Assembly: GCF_001402875.1 (NCBI RefSeq) | Contig: NZ_CP012946.1 | Coordinates: 2,830,001-2,894,000, forward strand | Direction: 5' to 3' | From: Blastochloris viridis | GTDB taxonomy: Bacteria; Pseudomonadota; Alphaproteobacteria; Rhizobiales; Xanthobacteraceae | DNA: 64,000 bases | The notes under the pieces: generated by a model | Database searches by the model: none | What the model saw: only the letters and a program-made list of their open reading frames with translations | What the model was told of the DNA's origin: nothing | Shown: positions 7,579-20,078 of the stretch, one piece after another | Numbering within the stretch: position 1 is the first letter of the stretch | Layout of the letters: every line of letters begins with the position of its first letter | Translations under genes and position numbers: made by a program

Positions 7579-8064
7579 TCAGTCGGCGCGACCGTCGCCG
7601 CGCGAGGGTTCCTCCGGTCCGGCGCCATCGCGGAGGCGCTCGCGATGGCCGCCCTCTCTGGCGCCCCTACCCTCCCGGCCGGCCTTGGGCCCGAGCACGC
7701 GCACCCCCTCCACCACGCCTGAGAAGGCGTTGACCACCAGCCGAACCGCTTCGCCGCGGGGACCGCGCGCCTCCATCACATAATAGTCGCCGCGCCGGCG
7801 CAGTTCGCCGACCAGGGCCAGATTGCGAACCGACAGGATCGCCAGCACATCCTGCGGCGCCAGGGCGGCGCTGGAACGGGGAACCGGCACCCGAAACGGC
7901 GCATCGAGCGGCGACCGCAGCCGGTAGGGGACACGGGGCAGCCGGGGCACCACCGACGTGTCGCGATCGCGCAACAGGCGTTGCAACTCCGGCTGCGCAA
8001 TCGACGCCGAGGGCGGCAGCGACAGCAGCAGCACTAGAAACGTCGCGAGCAGCCTTTCCATCAT
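7579..8064 (-). CDS. Secreted PepSY-like protein
   Basis: The 161-residue product starts with a clear Sec signal (MMERLLATFLVLLLSLPPSASIAQ). A basic, proline-rich segment follows, then a single PepSY-like unit at about residues 69-125: LAPQDVLAIL, then YYVMEARGPRGEAVRLVVNAFSG. The last ~35 residues are charged and low-complexity (GREGRGAREGGHRERLRDG). The same unit occurs in the protein at 8909-9865 on the other side of the Hsp20 gene, so the two are distant paralogues. PepSY units are known as small periplasmic domains, often thought to inhibit proteases; no function can be assigned. Confidence 0.7.
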   Translation of the reverse strand: MMERLLATFLVLLLSLPPSASIAQPELQRLLRDRDTSVVPRLPRVPYRLRSPLDAPFRVPVPRSSAALAPQDVLAILSVRNLALVGELRRRGDYYVMEARGPRGEAVRLVVNAFSGVVEGVRVLGPKAGREGRGAREGGHRERLRDGAGPEEPSRGDGRAD

Positions 8065-8210
8065 GATTCGGTCCGCCGTCCGGCGAAACGGCTGCTTTAC
8101 CCTGCAGGCGCTGAACCCAGCCCGAGCCGGGCGTTCATCTGCGGTTCAGGCAGGCGCGACAGCGCCCCCGCACCCTTGCGAAGCCGCCGGCCGCTTCCCA
8201 TTTCGAGGAT

Positions 8211-8292
8211 GCACAGGCCTACGGGCTGTGCCGCCGGGACCGGCTCCAGAGCGGTCCGTCAGTCACCATGTCGCTCGTTAGATGAGGATATG
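8211..8292 (+). promoter_or_regulatory. ROSE-like RNA thermometer in the hsp20 leader
   Basis: Three consecutive stem-loops lead up to the start codon: 8211-8231 (GCACAG/CTGTGC plus two inner pairs), 8237-8257 (GGACCG/CGGTCC) and 8267-8292. In the last, CATG-TCGCT pairs with AGGA-TATG and leaves one bulged G. The UCGCU strand opposite the AGGA Shine-Dalgarno with a bulged G is the hallmark of ROSE elements (U-U/C-G-C-U), known from rhizobial small heat-shock genes. At low temperature the site would be masked and on heating it melts. This is visible by hand folding only. Confidence 0.75.
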
Positions 8293-8294
8293 CC

Positions 8295-8768
8295 ATGCGC
8301 ACCTTCGACCTGACCCCCCTCTATCGCTCCACCATCGGCTTCGACCGGCTGTTCTCGCTGCTCGACCAGACGGCGGGGGTGGAGACCACACCGTCCTATC
8401 CGCCCTACAATATTGAGCGGACTGGCGAAAATTCCTATCGCATCTCGATCGCGGTGGCAGGCTTCACCGACCAGGAACTCTCGATCGAGGCAAAGGAGCA
8501 GACGCTGACCGTCCGCGGCGACAAGCGTCCTGAGACGGCAAAGCCCGAGTTCATGTATCAGGGCATCGCCGCCCGCGCGTTCGAGCGCCGCTTCCAGCTC
8601 GCCGACCACGTCACCGTCCAGGGTGCCCGGCTTGAGCACGGCCTGCTCCACATCGACCTCGTCCGTGTGATTCCGGAGGCAGCCAAGCCGCGCATCGTGC
8701 CGATCGCGACCAGCGCCAAAGGCATCGAGGCCAAGACGGTGGACGGCGCCGAGAAGGTCGCCGCCTGA
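8295..8768 (+). CDS. Small heat-shock protein, Hsp20/IbpA family
   Basis: The 157-residue product is of the usual IbpA class. The N-terminal arm FDLTPLYRSTIGFDRLF is followed by an alpha-crystallin domain (about residues 36-130: YPPYNIERTGENSYRISIAVAGF, then LTVRGDK, IAARAFERRFQLAD). A C-terminal region follows; the usual I-x-I anchor may be the segment PRIVPI (about 136-141). It acts as an ATP-independent holdase binding unfolding proteins in the cytoplasm. The leader folds as a ROSE-type thermometer and a strong terminator follows the gene, so it is a monocistronic heat-induced transcript. Confidence 0.93.
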   Translation: MRTFDLTPLYRSTIGFDRLFSLLDQTAGVETTPSYPPYNIERTGENSYRISIAVAGFTDQELSIEAKEQTLTVRGDKRPETAKPEFMYQGIAARAFERRFQLADHVTVQGARLEHGLLHIDLVRVIPEAAKPRIVPIATSAKGIEAKTVDGAEKVAA

Positions 8769-8815
8769 TGGTTCGGTTGATCACGTCGTGATCCCACCCC
8801 CCCCCAACAACGTCA

Positions 8816-8842
8816 GCGTCCGGGAATTCCCGGGCGCTTTTT
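8816..8842 (+). terminator. Rho-independent terminator after hsp20
   Basis: GCGTCCGGGAA / TTCCCGGGCGC form an 11-bp stem with one G-T pair, followed by TTTTTG. It lies 48 bases after the hsp20 stop codon. Confidence 0.85.
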
Positions 8843-8908
8843 GTTGGTGGTCGGATCAGCCGTCGTTACCCAACTGCGGTGAAGCAGCACTCGCCTCGCC
8901 GCCGCGTA

Positions 8909-9865
8909 TCACTCGAAGCCCTGGACCGGCGGGAATGCCACCGCCGGATTGGGCTTTTTCGCCGCCGGTTTTGCCGGGGTGTCCTCGGCAGCCGGACGCC
9001 GCTGCGCCCAGATCGGACGGCTGGAGTCGGTGGCGCTCGCCGCCGGCTTGGCGGTTTCCGGCGCTTTCGCCGCCTCAGGTGCCTTGGCCGCGGTCGCCGG
9101 CTTGGCCGGGTCGGCCGGCTTTGTTGCAGACTTGGCGGGCTCTGGCGGCTTGGCCGCAGCCTTGGCCGCTGGGGCGACTGCCGCCGGCTTGGCCACCTCC
9201 GAAGGCTTCGGCGCCTCGGCGGGCTTTGGTGCCTCCGAAGGCTTTGACGCCTGCAACGGTTTCGGCAGCTCGACCGGCCGGACGGCCGGCGACGGCTCGG
9301 CCGGTTCCGACGGTTTGGCGGCCTCGGGCGGCTTCACCGTCTCCGACGGCTTGGCCGCCTCGGCCGGCGTGACCGGACCAGGCGCCAGCGGCAGGCTGGC
9401 CTCGGGCACGGCAGCGGGCGCGGCGGTCTTTGGCCGGCTGGGCTGTTCGGCCGGCGTGCGCGAGGCCTGGCTCGGCCGCGAGCGCTTCACCGGCGGCTCG
9501 TCGCCATCACGCGGATCGACCACCACCCCGAGCGCCTCACGCTCCAGAATGCGCCCGGATTCCGAATCCACCACCAGCGCGATGCGCCAGCCCCGCCGGT
9601 CGGTGGCATTGACCTCGTAGACCGACCCGGCCATCCGCGGCCGCGAAATCCGCGTATAGCCCATCGAGCGCAGCATGGTCTCGATCTCCCAGGGCGGCAG
9701 CTCGGCCTGGAAGCGCCGACCGGGGATCGCCGCCGGCGGCACCGGGCGGCCGTACTCCGGGCCCCAGGGCCGGTAATAATAGCCTTGCGCGAAGGCCGGG
9801 CCGCCAACCGAAAGCAGCGCGACCGCGATCGCGGCAATACGCGCTGGTCCGAGGAAAACAACCAT
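8909..9865 (-). CDS. Secreted PepSY-like protein with long Ala/Pro/Lys repeat tail
   Basis: The 318-residue product has a Sec signal (about residues 1-27, cleaved after PAFA). A Tyr/Pro-rich stretch follows, then one PepSY-like unit at about 56-112 (LPPWEIETMLRSMGY, then SVYEVNATDRRGWRIALVVDSESG). About 150 residues of degenerate A-K-P-S/E-P-A repeats follow, like a periplasm-spanning or cell-wall-associated linker. The C-terminus ends in PNPAVAFPPVQGFE. It may be an envelope protein whose flexible tail crosses the periplasm, but no function is known. It shares its folded unit with the gene at 7579-8064. Confidence 0.7.
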   Translation of the reverse strand: MVVFLGPARIAAIAVALLSVGGPAFAQGYYYRPWGPEYGRPVPPAAIPGRRFQAELPPWEIETMLRSMGYTRISRPRMAGSVYEVNATDRRGWRIALVVDSESGRILEREALGVVVDPRDGDEPPVKRSRPSQASRTPAEQPSRPKTAAPAAVPEASLPLAPGPVTPAEAAKPSETVKPPEAAKPSEPAEPSPAVRPVELPKPLQASKPSEAPKPAEAPKPSEVAKPAAVAPAAKAAAKPPEPAKSATKPADPAKPATAAKAPEAAKAPETAKPAASATDSSRPIWAQRRPAAEDTPAKPAAKKPNPAVAFPPVQGFE

Positions 9866-10415
9866 GGAACGAGCGCCTCCACGGCGCGATTGTAAGGTAC
9901 CCCTGTGGAAAGATCAGCCACTCAATTGAGGCGGGCCTAGGACCAATTCGCGAAGGAGATCCTCAGAGTCAAATACCGCATCTGGCACCGATGGATAGCC
10001 ACCGCGGTGTTATGTACGGTCGATCCGGTGGCGCCGGGCTGTGGACGAGGCTGCGTTTGAGCCCACCAAGTCTTGTGCCATCTTCGCGGTAATGGCATTG
10101 CGTCGCGTCGACACCGGCCGTACGTTCATTGCGCGTCTGCGACGTTTTGCGAAACGGAACCGTGTTTTTTCGCACAAACGGGCCCCCGCGCGCCCTTGTG
10201 TCGAAAGATCGGTTCTGGCATGTTCGCCGTTTGATATAGGACAGTCCTACTGTCCCTTTCGAACCACCCGGCGACGCGGGCAGACATCGGTGGACCGGCA
10301 CCCCGCCGAGCACGACCGGCGGCCGGCGATCACCGCGGTCAATGACAACGGGAATTTCGTTTCGCCTTTGGGCGGAACCAGATGCGTCGAGTTCTGACGC
10401 GAGCGAGGATGAGTT
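9866..10415. promoter_or_regulatory. Divergent promoter region upstream of gltB
   Basis: About 550 bases without a convincing gene separate the secreted protein (minus) from gltB (plus). Two clean dyads are visible: CGTTT-TGCG-AAACG at 10143-10156 and GGACAG-TCCTA-CTGTCC at 10239-10255. The second lies just after TTGATATA and is a candidate operator for gltB. I found no sigma-54 consensus that fits. Regulation by nitrogen or amino-acid status is expected for gltB but not shown here. Confidence 0.4.
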
Positions 10416-15137
<4,722 letters not shown>

Positions 15138-15312
15138 TGAGGTGAACCGCCGGCGACCTCTTCATGCGCAAAGGCGCGGTTGCTGCAAGCTGCGCCGTGC
15201 CGTTGGTCTCGATCCGATCAATGGCACGGCCGGATGTACCGCCCTCGTTCCGAAGCATGATTCCGTTGTGCTGGTGCGACTTCCCATTCGATCTATGTGA
15301 GCGTGAATAGCC

Positions 15313-16740
15313 GTGGGCAAGATCACAGGTTTCCTTGAATTCGACCGCCAGGACCGCCGCTATGCGCCGGCCAGCGATCGCATCCGCCATTTCCGCGAGT
15401 TCGTGATTCCGCTGTCGGAAGAAGCGACGCGCAACCAGGCGGCGCGCTGCATGAACTGCGGCATCCCGTTCTGCCATTCCGGCTGTCCGGTGAACAACCA
15501 GATCCCGGACTGGAATGACCTCGTCTACAAGGAGGATTGGCGGGAGGCGCTGCGCAACCTGCACTCCACCAACAATTTTCCGGAGTTCACCGGCCGGGTG
15601 TGCCCGGCGCCGTGCGAAGCGGCGTGCACGCTCAACCTCAATGACGCTCCGGTGACGATCAAGACCATCGAATGCGCGATCGTCGACCGCGGCTGGCAGG
15701 AAGGCTGGATCCAGCCCGAGCCGGCGCCGGCCAAGACCGGCAAAAGCATCGGCGTCGTCGGCGCCGGACCGGCGGGCCTCGCCTGCGCCCAGCAACTCGC
15801 CCGCGCCGGGCACGACGTCCACGTCTATGAGCGCGCAGCCAGGGCCGGCGGCCTGCTCCGCTACGGCATTCCCGACTTCAAGCTGGAGAAGCACCTCATC
15901 GAACGCCGCGTCGCCCAGATGGAAGGCGAAGGCGTGGTGTTCCACTACAATTGCGAGGTCGGCGTCAGCGTGCCGCCCAACCAGCTGAAGAGCCGCCACC
16001 ACGCGCTGGTGCTGGCCGGCGGCGCCGAGAAGCCGCGCGACCTGCCGATTCCGGGCCGCGAGCTGGCCGGCATCCATTTCGCCATGGACTTCCTGCCGCA
16101 GCAGAACCGCCGCCTCGGCCACGAGGCGATCCCGTCCACCAACATGCCGGCCATTCTGGCCGGCGGCAAACACGTCATCGTCATCGGTGGCGGCGACACC
16201 GGCTCGGACTGCATCGGCACCTCGGTGCGCCAGGGCGCGCTCTCGGTCACCCAGCTCGAGATCATGCCGCGGCCGCCGGAGAAGGAGAACAAGCTGCTGA
16301 CGTGGCCGAACTGGCCGCTCAAGCTGCGCACCTCCTCCAGCCACGAGGAAGGCGCCGAGCGCGAGTTCTCGGTGATGACCACCAAGTTCACCGGCTCCAA
16401 GAACGGCCAAGTCGAGAAGCTGCACTGCATGCGGCTCGACGACAAGATGCAGCCGGTCCCCGGCTCCGAGTTCGAGCTTCGCGCCGACCTCGTGCTGCTG
16501 GCGATGGGCTTCGTCTCGCCGATCTTCGAGGGCCTGCTGGAATGGACCGGCGTTGCCCTCGACAAGCGCGGCAACGTCCACGCCGACACCACCGACTACC
16601 GCACCAGCGTCGACAAGGTGTTCGCCTGCGGCGACATGCGGCGCGGCCAGTCGCTGGTGGTGTGGGCGATCCGCGAAGGGCGCCAGTGCGCCCACTCGGT
16701 CGACAAGTCCCTGATGGGCGCAACCATGCTGCCGCGCTGA
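15313..16740 (+). CDS. gltD: Glutamate synthase (NADPH) small subunit
   Basis: The 475-residue beta subunit supplies electrons from NADPH through FAD and two 4Fe-4S clusters to GltB. N-terminal cysteines are C46, C49, C54 and C58 ([13 protein letters not shown]), with C97, C101 and C105 further on. The FAD-binding Rossmann motif is [11 protein letters not shown] (about 147-157) and the NADPH motif [10 protein letters not shown] is near residue 290. The start is GTG 15313 ([10 protein letters not shown]), which fits the conserved N-terminus. The 175-base gap after gltB is longer than in most gltBD operons and could hold a second promoter, though none is obvious. Confidence 0.96.
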   Translation: MGKITGFLEFDRQDRRYAPASDRIRHFREFVIPLSEEATRNQAARCMNCGIPFCHSGCPVNNQIPDWNDLVYKEDWREALRNLHSTNNFPEFTGRVCPAPCEAACTLNLNDAPVTIKTIECAIVDRGWQEGWIQPEPAPAKTGKSIGVVGAGPAGLACAQQLARAGHDVHVYERAARAGGLLRYGIPDFKLEKHLIERRVAQMEGEGVVFHYNCEVGVSVPPNQLKSRHHALVLAGGAEKPRDLPIPGRELAGIHFAMDFLPQQNRRLGHEAIPSTNMPAILAGGKHVIVIGGGDTGSDCIGTSVRQGALSVTQLEIMPRPPEKENKLLTWPNWPLKLRTSSSHEEGAEREFSVMTTKFTGSKNGQVEKLHCMRLDDKMQPVPGSEFELRADLVLLAMGFVSPIFEGLLEWTGVALDKRGNVHADTTDYRTSVDKVFACGDMRRGQSLVVWAIREGRQCAHSVDKSLMGATMLPR

Positions 16741-16772
16741 GGCGGTTCGCCTGCCGCTTGCACTCGTCGTCG

Positions 16773-16802
16773 TCCCGGCCGAAGCCAAGCTTCGCGCCGG
16801 GA
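16773..16802. repeat. Intergenic palindrome, TCCCGG...CCGGGA family
   Basis: TCCCGGC-c-GAAGC, loop CAA, GCTTC-gc-GCCGGGA. The same core recurs at 25241-25281, in tandem at 42046-42417 and at 49691-49846. Placed behind gltD it may also end transcription. Confidence 0.6.
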
Positions 16803-16892
16803 CCGTTCTGGAAATTGACGCTTCATAACCGAGGGAAGCAGGCCGTCCGCCGCCCGGGACGTTTTGCGTTCGCGGGTCGATCCGGGCCAGCG

Positions 16893-17459
16893 TCAGGGCG
16901 TCTGCCAGGTCGGAATGGGCTGCCGGTTGCGGCCAAGGCAGCGAACTTCCGTCAGGCTCCAAGCCTCGCAGTCGACGGACACGGTCATGCCGGCAATATT
17001 ATAAGCCGGCAGATTGCGTCGGAGCGGCTTTGTCATGTCGCCCTGTTTCCAGCCGGCGAGGCGCCGGTCCTGGAAGTAAAAAAAGTCGAGGTAGGTGAAC
17101 AGGCCGAAGAAACGTCGATAGATCAGCATATCGATGGGCCCTTTGTCCGTCGGAACCCGCGCATGGTAAGGCCGCGCAGGTTCATTCAACGCAACCGTGG
17201 CGAACAAGCTCATGCCCGGAGCCGCCTTGCCCAATCGAACTTGAGCAAGATCGCCGGCAGAAAGCAGCTTGCGTGATGCAATCTCTGCCTCAAGGCGGGC
17301 AAGACCTTGGGGATCGTCTGCCTCTCCGCGCTTGAATTCATGCATGAACTGAAGAACGAGCTCGATGTCCTCTCTGCTTTCCTGCCCGGCGGTCTGAGCC
17401 GCCGCAGCGTTGACAAGCCCTAGGGAAGCAAGGAAGGTTGCGAGCACAGCCAAGCGCAT
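16893..17459 (-). CDS. Exported protein of unknown function
   Basis: I do not recognise the family. The 188-residue product has a Sec signal (MRLAVLATFLASLGLVNAAAA, cut near residue 21), a charged helical segment (to about 75) and a C-terminal half rich in aromatic residues (RRFFGLFTYLDFFYFQDRR). Two cysteines (VDCEAW and VRCLG) near the end could form a disulfide in the periplasm. GAGGAG lies 8 bases before ATG 17459. It is divergent, by 16 bases, from the lipoprotein gene, so they must share or overlap promoters. Codon use is less GC-extreme than in gltBD. Confidence 0.6.
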   Translation of the reverse strand: MRLAVLATFLASLGLVNAAAAQTAGQESREDIELVLQFMHEFKRGEADDPQGLARLEAEIASRKLLSAGDLAQVRLGKAAPGMSLFATVALNEPARPYHARVPTDKGPIDMLIYRRFFGLFTYLDFFYFQDRRLAGWKQGDMTKPLRRNLPAYNIAGMTVSVDCEAWSLTEVRCLGRNRQPIPTWQTP

Positions 17460-17475
17460 CCAGGGATCTCCTCGA

Positions 17476-18207
17476 TTGGATTCGTTGATTTATTTTACGC
17501 GCAGGCGCGTCCTGCAGTCTGCAGTCGTCCTGCCGGGGGCCTCAATTGCAGCATGTTCGACGGCACCAAGGGGTGCCGGGCTCTCCGCTGTAATGGAAGA
17601 GGAGCACCAAAACGTCATGCTGCGTGCGACGGTGGCGGCGGTCATCGGCGCGGCCGCGGGCTATGCTATCGCAAAGCAGACGCGCAGCGACCCTCGGCTC
17701 GGCGCCATGATTGGTGCGTTCGCCGGCGGCGGCATTGTTCTCCTCGCCGAGACCTACGGCAAGTCCTTGCTGGAGCAGAACAGCGGGTACGCCCTGGGCG
17801 CTGCGCGCCAGCTCAACTCGGACCTGGATTATGATATTGTGCACCAACAGCAACGTGAAATCGCCTTGCGCGAGCAGCACGCGACGGTGCGGAGCGTCAT
17901 TGCGCAGAACAAGAACAGTCTTGTTGCCAACTCGACGCGGCTGATGGACCTTACACAGGTGCTGGAGCGCGAGGACCGGGAGTTCCGGGACATCTACAAG
18001 CCAGCGCCCGCCGTCTACACCCAGACCGTTGCCTTCGTCACGGCGAAGGGCACCCAGACGCCGTCTGATACGCCCGCCGTGAAGAGTGAAGTAAGCAGAA
18101 TCAACGCCAGCATTAGCAAGCTGGAAAAAGCCAATGCCACCGTCATGGAAGAAATTGTCCGCACGGCCACGTTGCTGAAAGATCAGGGTATATATCATAA
18201 ATTATGA
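17476..18207 (+). CDS. Putative lipoprotein with glycine-zipper hairpin
   Basis: The function is unknown. With a TTG start at 17476 (GGGA upstream) the product is 243 residues and begins with a lipoprotein signal: FTRRR, then LQSAVVLPGASIAAC with lipobox I-A-A-C at Cys27. An ATG at 17410 would place the start inside the divergent gene. An ATG at 17593 would lose the signal but leave the rest. Residues ~50-95 are two glycine-rich hydrophobic stretches (ATVAAVIGAAAGYAIA, LGAMIGAFAGGGIVLLA), a glycine-zipper hairpin. The remainder is a long helical, coiled-coil-like domain. It overlaps the next gene by four bases (ATGA), so they are translationally coupled. Confidence 0.55.
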   Translation: MDSLIYFTRRRVLQSAVVLPGASIAACSTAPRGAGLSAVMEEEHQNVMLRATVAAVIGAAAGYAIAKQTRSDPRLGAMIGAFAGGGIVLLAETYGKSLLEQNSGYALGAARQLNSDLDYDIVHQQQREIALREQHATVRSVIAQNKNSLVANSTRLMDLTQVLEREDREFRDIYKPAPAVYTQTVAFVTAKGTQTPSDTPAVKSEVSRINASISKLEKANATVMEEIVRTATLLKDQGIYHKL

Positions 18208-18707
18208 CCAGCGATCAAACCAGCTTCCCTGCTCCCGGGCCGCACTCAAATCGCTTCAAAGGGTGGGTAAAAAAGGCTATCGGAGGATTTTCGTTGGCGG
18301 CTATCCTGGGAGGTGCTGTGAGCGGCGTCTGGCAGGATCAGCTTCCGTCGCTGAAGGCTGAGACGGTCAAGTGGTGGTGCGATTTTGACATGCATTATAC
18401 TGCCGCCTCGAATTTAAGCGAGGAGGCGACCGACCTTCTCATCAAGAGGCACATTCCCGAAGGTATGGCCAAGCACGCGGAAGCCTACGTGCATTACAAG
18501 AAGCTGGCCGATTGTGGGCTGGCGGAAGGTTATCTCGGGGTTGGCTTGGCTTATTGCCACGGCTACTCTGTCGAAAAGCGTCCCGATATTGGCCGGAAAT
18601 ACCTGCGGATGGCCGCCGCAGAAAACAAGGAATACGCCATTATTGCAGAACAGGACCGATTCTGCTCGGGCCCGGCGCCGGCTCTACCTTCTTCACGGAG
18701 GCCATGA
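18204..18707 (+). CDS. Membrane-anchored Sel1-like repeat protein
   Basis: The 167-residue product has one hydrophobic segment (about residues 25-42, AIGGFSLAAILGGAVSGV) after a short basic N-terminus, so it is probably a type II membrane protein with its C-terminus in the periplasm. The C-terminal part carries a Sel1-type helical repeat: LAEGYLGVGLAYCHGYSVEK, then GRKYLRMAAAEN. Four cysteines (WWC, DC, YC, FC) would suit an oxidising compartment. Such repeats mediate protein contacts. It is coupled to the upstream lipoprotein gene by a 4-base overlap; the two products probably act together in the envelope. No function is known. Confidence 0.6.
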   Translation: MTSDQTSFPAPGPHSNRFKGWVKKAIGGFSLAAILGGAVSGVWQDQLPSLKAETVKWWCDFDMHYTAASNLSEEATDLLIKRHIPEGMAKHAEAYVHYKKLADCGLAEGYLGVGLAYCHGYSVEKRPDIGRKYLRMAAAENKEYAIIAEQDRFCSGPAPALPSSRRP

Positions 18708-18755
18708 CACGGGCACGGAGCTCGTGTTGTTTTAATATTACTCCAGGGCGGCCGA

Positions 18756-20000
18756 TCAGCGTGCCGCCTTGCCGGGTTCGGCCGGCACCGGTGGGGCTGG
18801 CGCTGCGGCCCCCGCCGGCCAAACGAAATCGTCGGCCCGGCCGGCGACCGTGGGAGCCGGCTCACCCTTCAGCAGAACCTGCGTCACCGCCGGATCGCTG
18901 GCCTGGAGGCCGGAGCGGGCCGGATTTGCGCCGGCCAGCGGTCCGGACGGCCCAGCCACGCCCACCAGTGGCACCACCGGCCCCGCCACCGGCCGCGGCG
19001 GCTGTTGGGGCGCCTGCTCGCGGGCCGACGGCGTGCCGGACGGCGCCGACGGCGCCGGCTGGTCGTCCGCCGGCGGCGGCGTGGTTTCCGGAATGCGCTG
19101 ATTGAGCAGCACGCGGATGTCGCGCTCGACGAAATGGGCGAGCTTGCGGGCACCGGCACGGCTGAAGGCGATGCCGTCCGACGCGCGCAGGCGCCGGGTT
19201 TGGCCGTCGAGCGCCGGACCTGAGGTGACGAACTGGCCGTTCTCGTCGACGAAGCCATCCCACACGTCGACGAACGGCACGCCGGCCCGCGCCGCCCGCT
19301 CGCGGATGATCTCGTTGTAGTACTGCATATCCTGGGACAGCCGCGTGCTCTTCATCGCCGGCAGGCCGACCCAGAACAGCGGGATGTTCTTCGCCTTGAA
19401 CTTGGCCATCAGTTCGTCGATGCGGCGCGTATAGATCTGAACCCAGCGCTCCGTGCGCGGCTCGAAGGTGCCGGTCTCGTCCTTGGCCGACTGGCGTTCG
19501 TTGACGCCGAGCATCACCACGCCAACGGTGACCTTCTCGCTGCCCAGCAGTTCCTCGGCGGCCTTGACCCAGTCGATGCCGTCGTCGCGGATCAGGCTGG
19601 AACTTCCCCTCGCCTTCTTGATGACGGCAACCTCGGGCATGTCCTGCACAAACGAATCGGCGAGGCCCTGGGCAAGCGGGCCGGCCAGCGCATCCCCCAG
19701 CACGGCGATGTATTCGAGCGCCGGGGTCTCGCGCTCCTCGTCCGCCTCCTGGGATGAGGCGTAGGTGTCGCCTTCCGGTTCCTTGGTCGACGAGTCGAGC
19801 GGTCCGGCCTGCCGGCTCGGTGCGTCGAGCATCATCGGCGGCGACACGTTCGTGCGTGGCACATAGCTGCGCTCGGTGCGGAACGGATCGCGCAAGGTGA
19901 AATAGCGGTCGTCGCGATCCTGGGCGGCGCCCGGCAGCGCGGCCGTCAGCCACGCTGCGAAGCCCAAGACCAGCAGACCAGCCCAGCGCACCCGATTCAT
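18756..20000 (-). CDS. DUF459 family SGNH-hydrolase-like periplasmic protein
   Basis: The 414-residue product has a Sec signal (MNRVRWAGLLVLGFAAWLTA, cut near residue 26). A spacer follows, then an SGNH/GDSL-like domain at about residues 95-300: block I VLGDALAGPLAQGL, with Asp in place of the usual Ser of GDS; block III VVMLGVNER; block V SDGIAFSRAGARKLA, where the usual catalytic His position is unclear. The C-terminal ~100 residues are Pro/Ala-rich and disordered. DUF459 proteins of rhizobia lie next to lytic transglycosylase genes, as here, so a role in peptidoglycan or exopolysaccharide modification is likely but unproven. Loss of the nucleophile suggests a binding rather than a catalytic role. 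AGGAGGT precedes the ATG. Confidence 0.75.
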   Translation of the reverse strand: MNRVRWAGLLVLGFAAWLTAALPGAAQDRDDRYFTLRDPFRTERSYVPRTNVSPPMMLDAPSRQAGPLDSSTKEPEGDTYASSQEADEERETPALEYIAVLGDALAGPLAQGLADSFVQDMPEVAVIKKARGSSSLIRDDGIDWVKAAEELLGSEKVTVGVVMLGVNERQSAKDETGTFEPRTERWVQIYTRRIDELMAKFKAKNIPLFWVGLPAMKSTRLSQDMQYYNEIIRERAARAGVPFVDVWDGFVDENGQFVTSGPALDGQTRRLRASDGIAFSRAGARKLAHFVERDIRVLLNQRIPETTPPPADDQPAPSAPSGTPSAREQAPQQPPRPVAGPVVPLVGVAGPSGPLAGANPARSGLQASDPAVTQVLLKGEPAPTVAGRADDFVWPAGAAAPAPPVPAEPGKAAR

Positions 20001-20078
20001 GGCGACCTCCTGTCGGTCCGCCAGTCGTGCCGGCTTTTGCCGGCTGATTCAAGGCGCCGCGGCGCCCGCCCACCGCGG

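Noticed and set aside
10214..10232. Sigma-54 promoter before gltB (TGGCATGTTCGCCGT)
   Set aside because: The TGGCATG half is good but no GC dinucleotide stands at the required distance.
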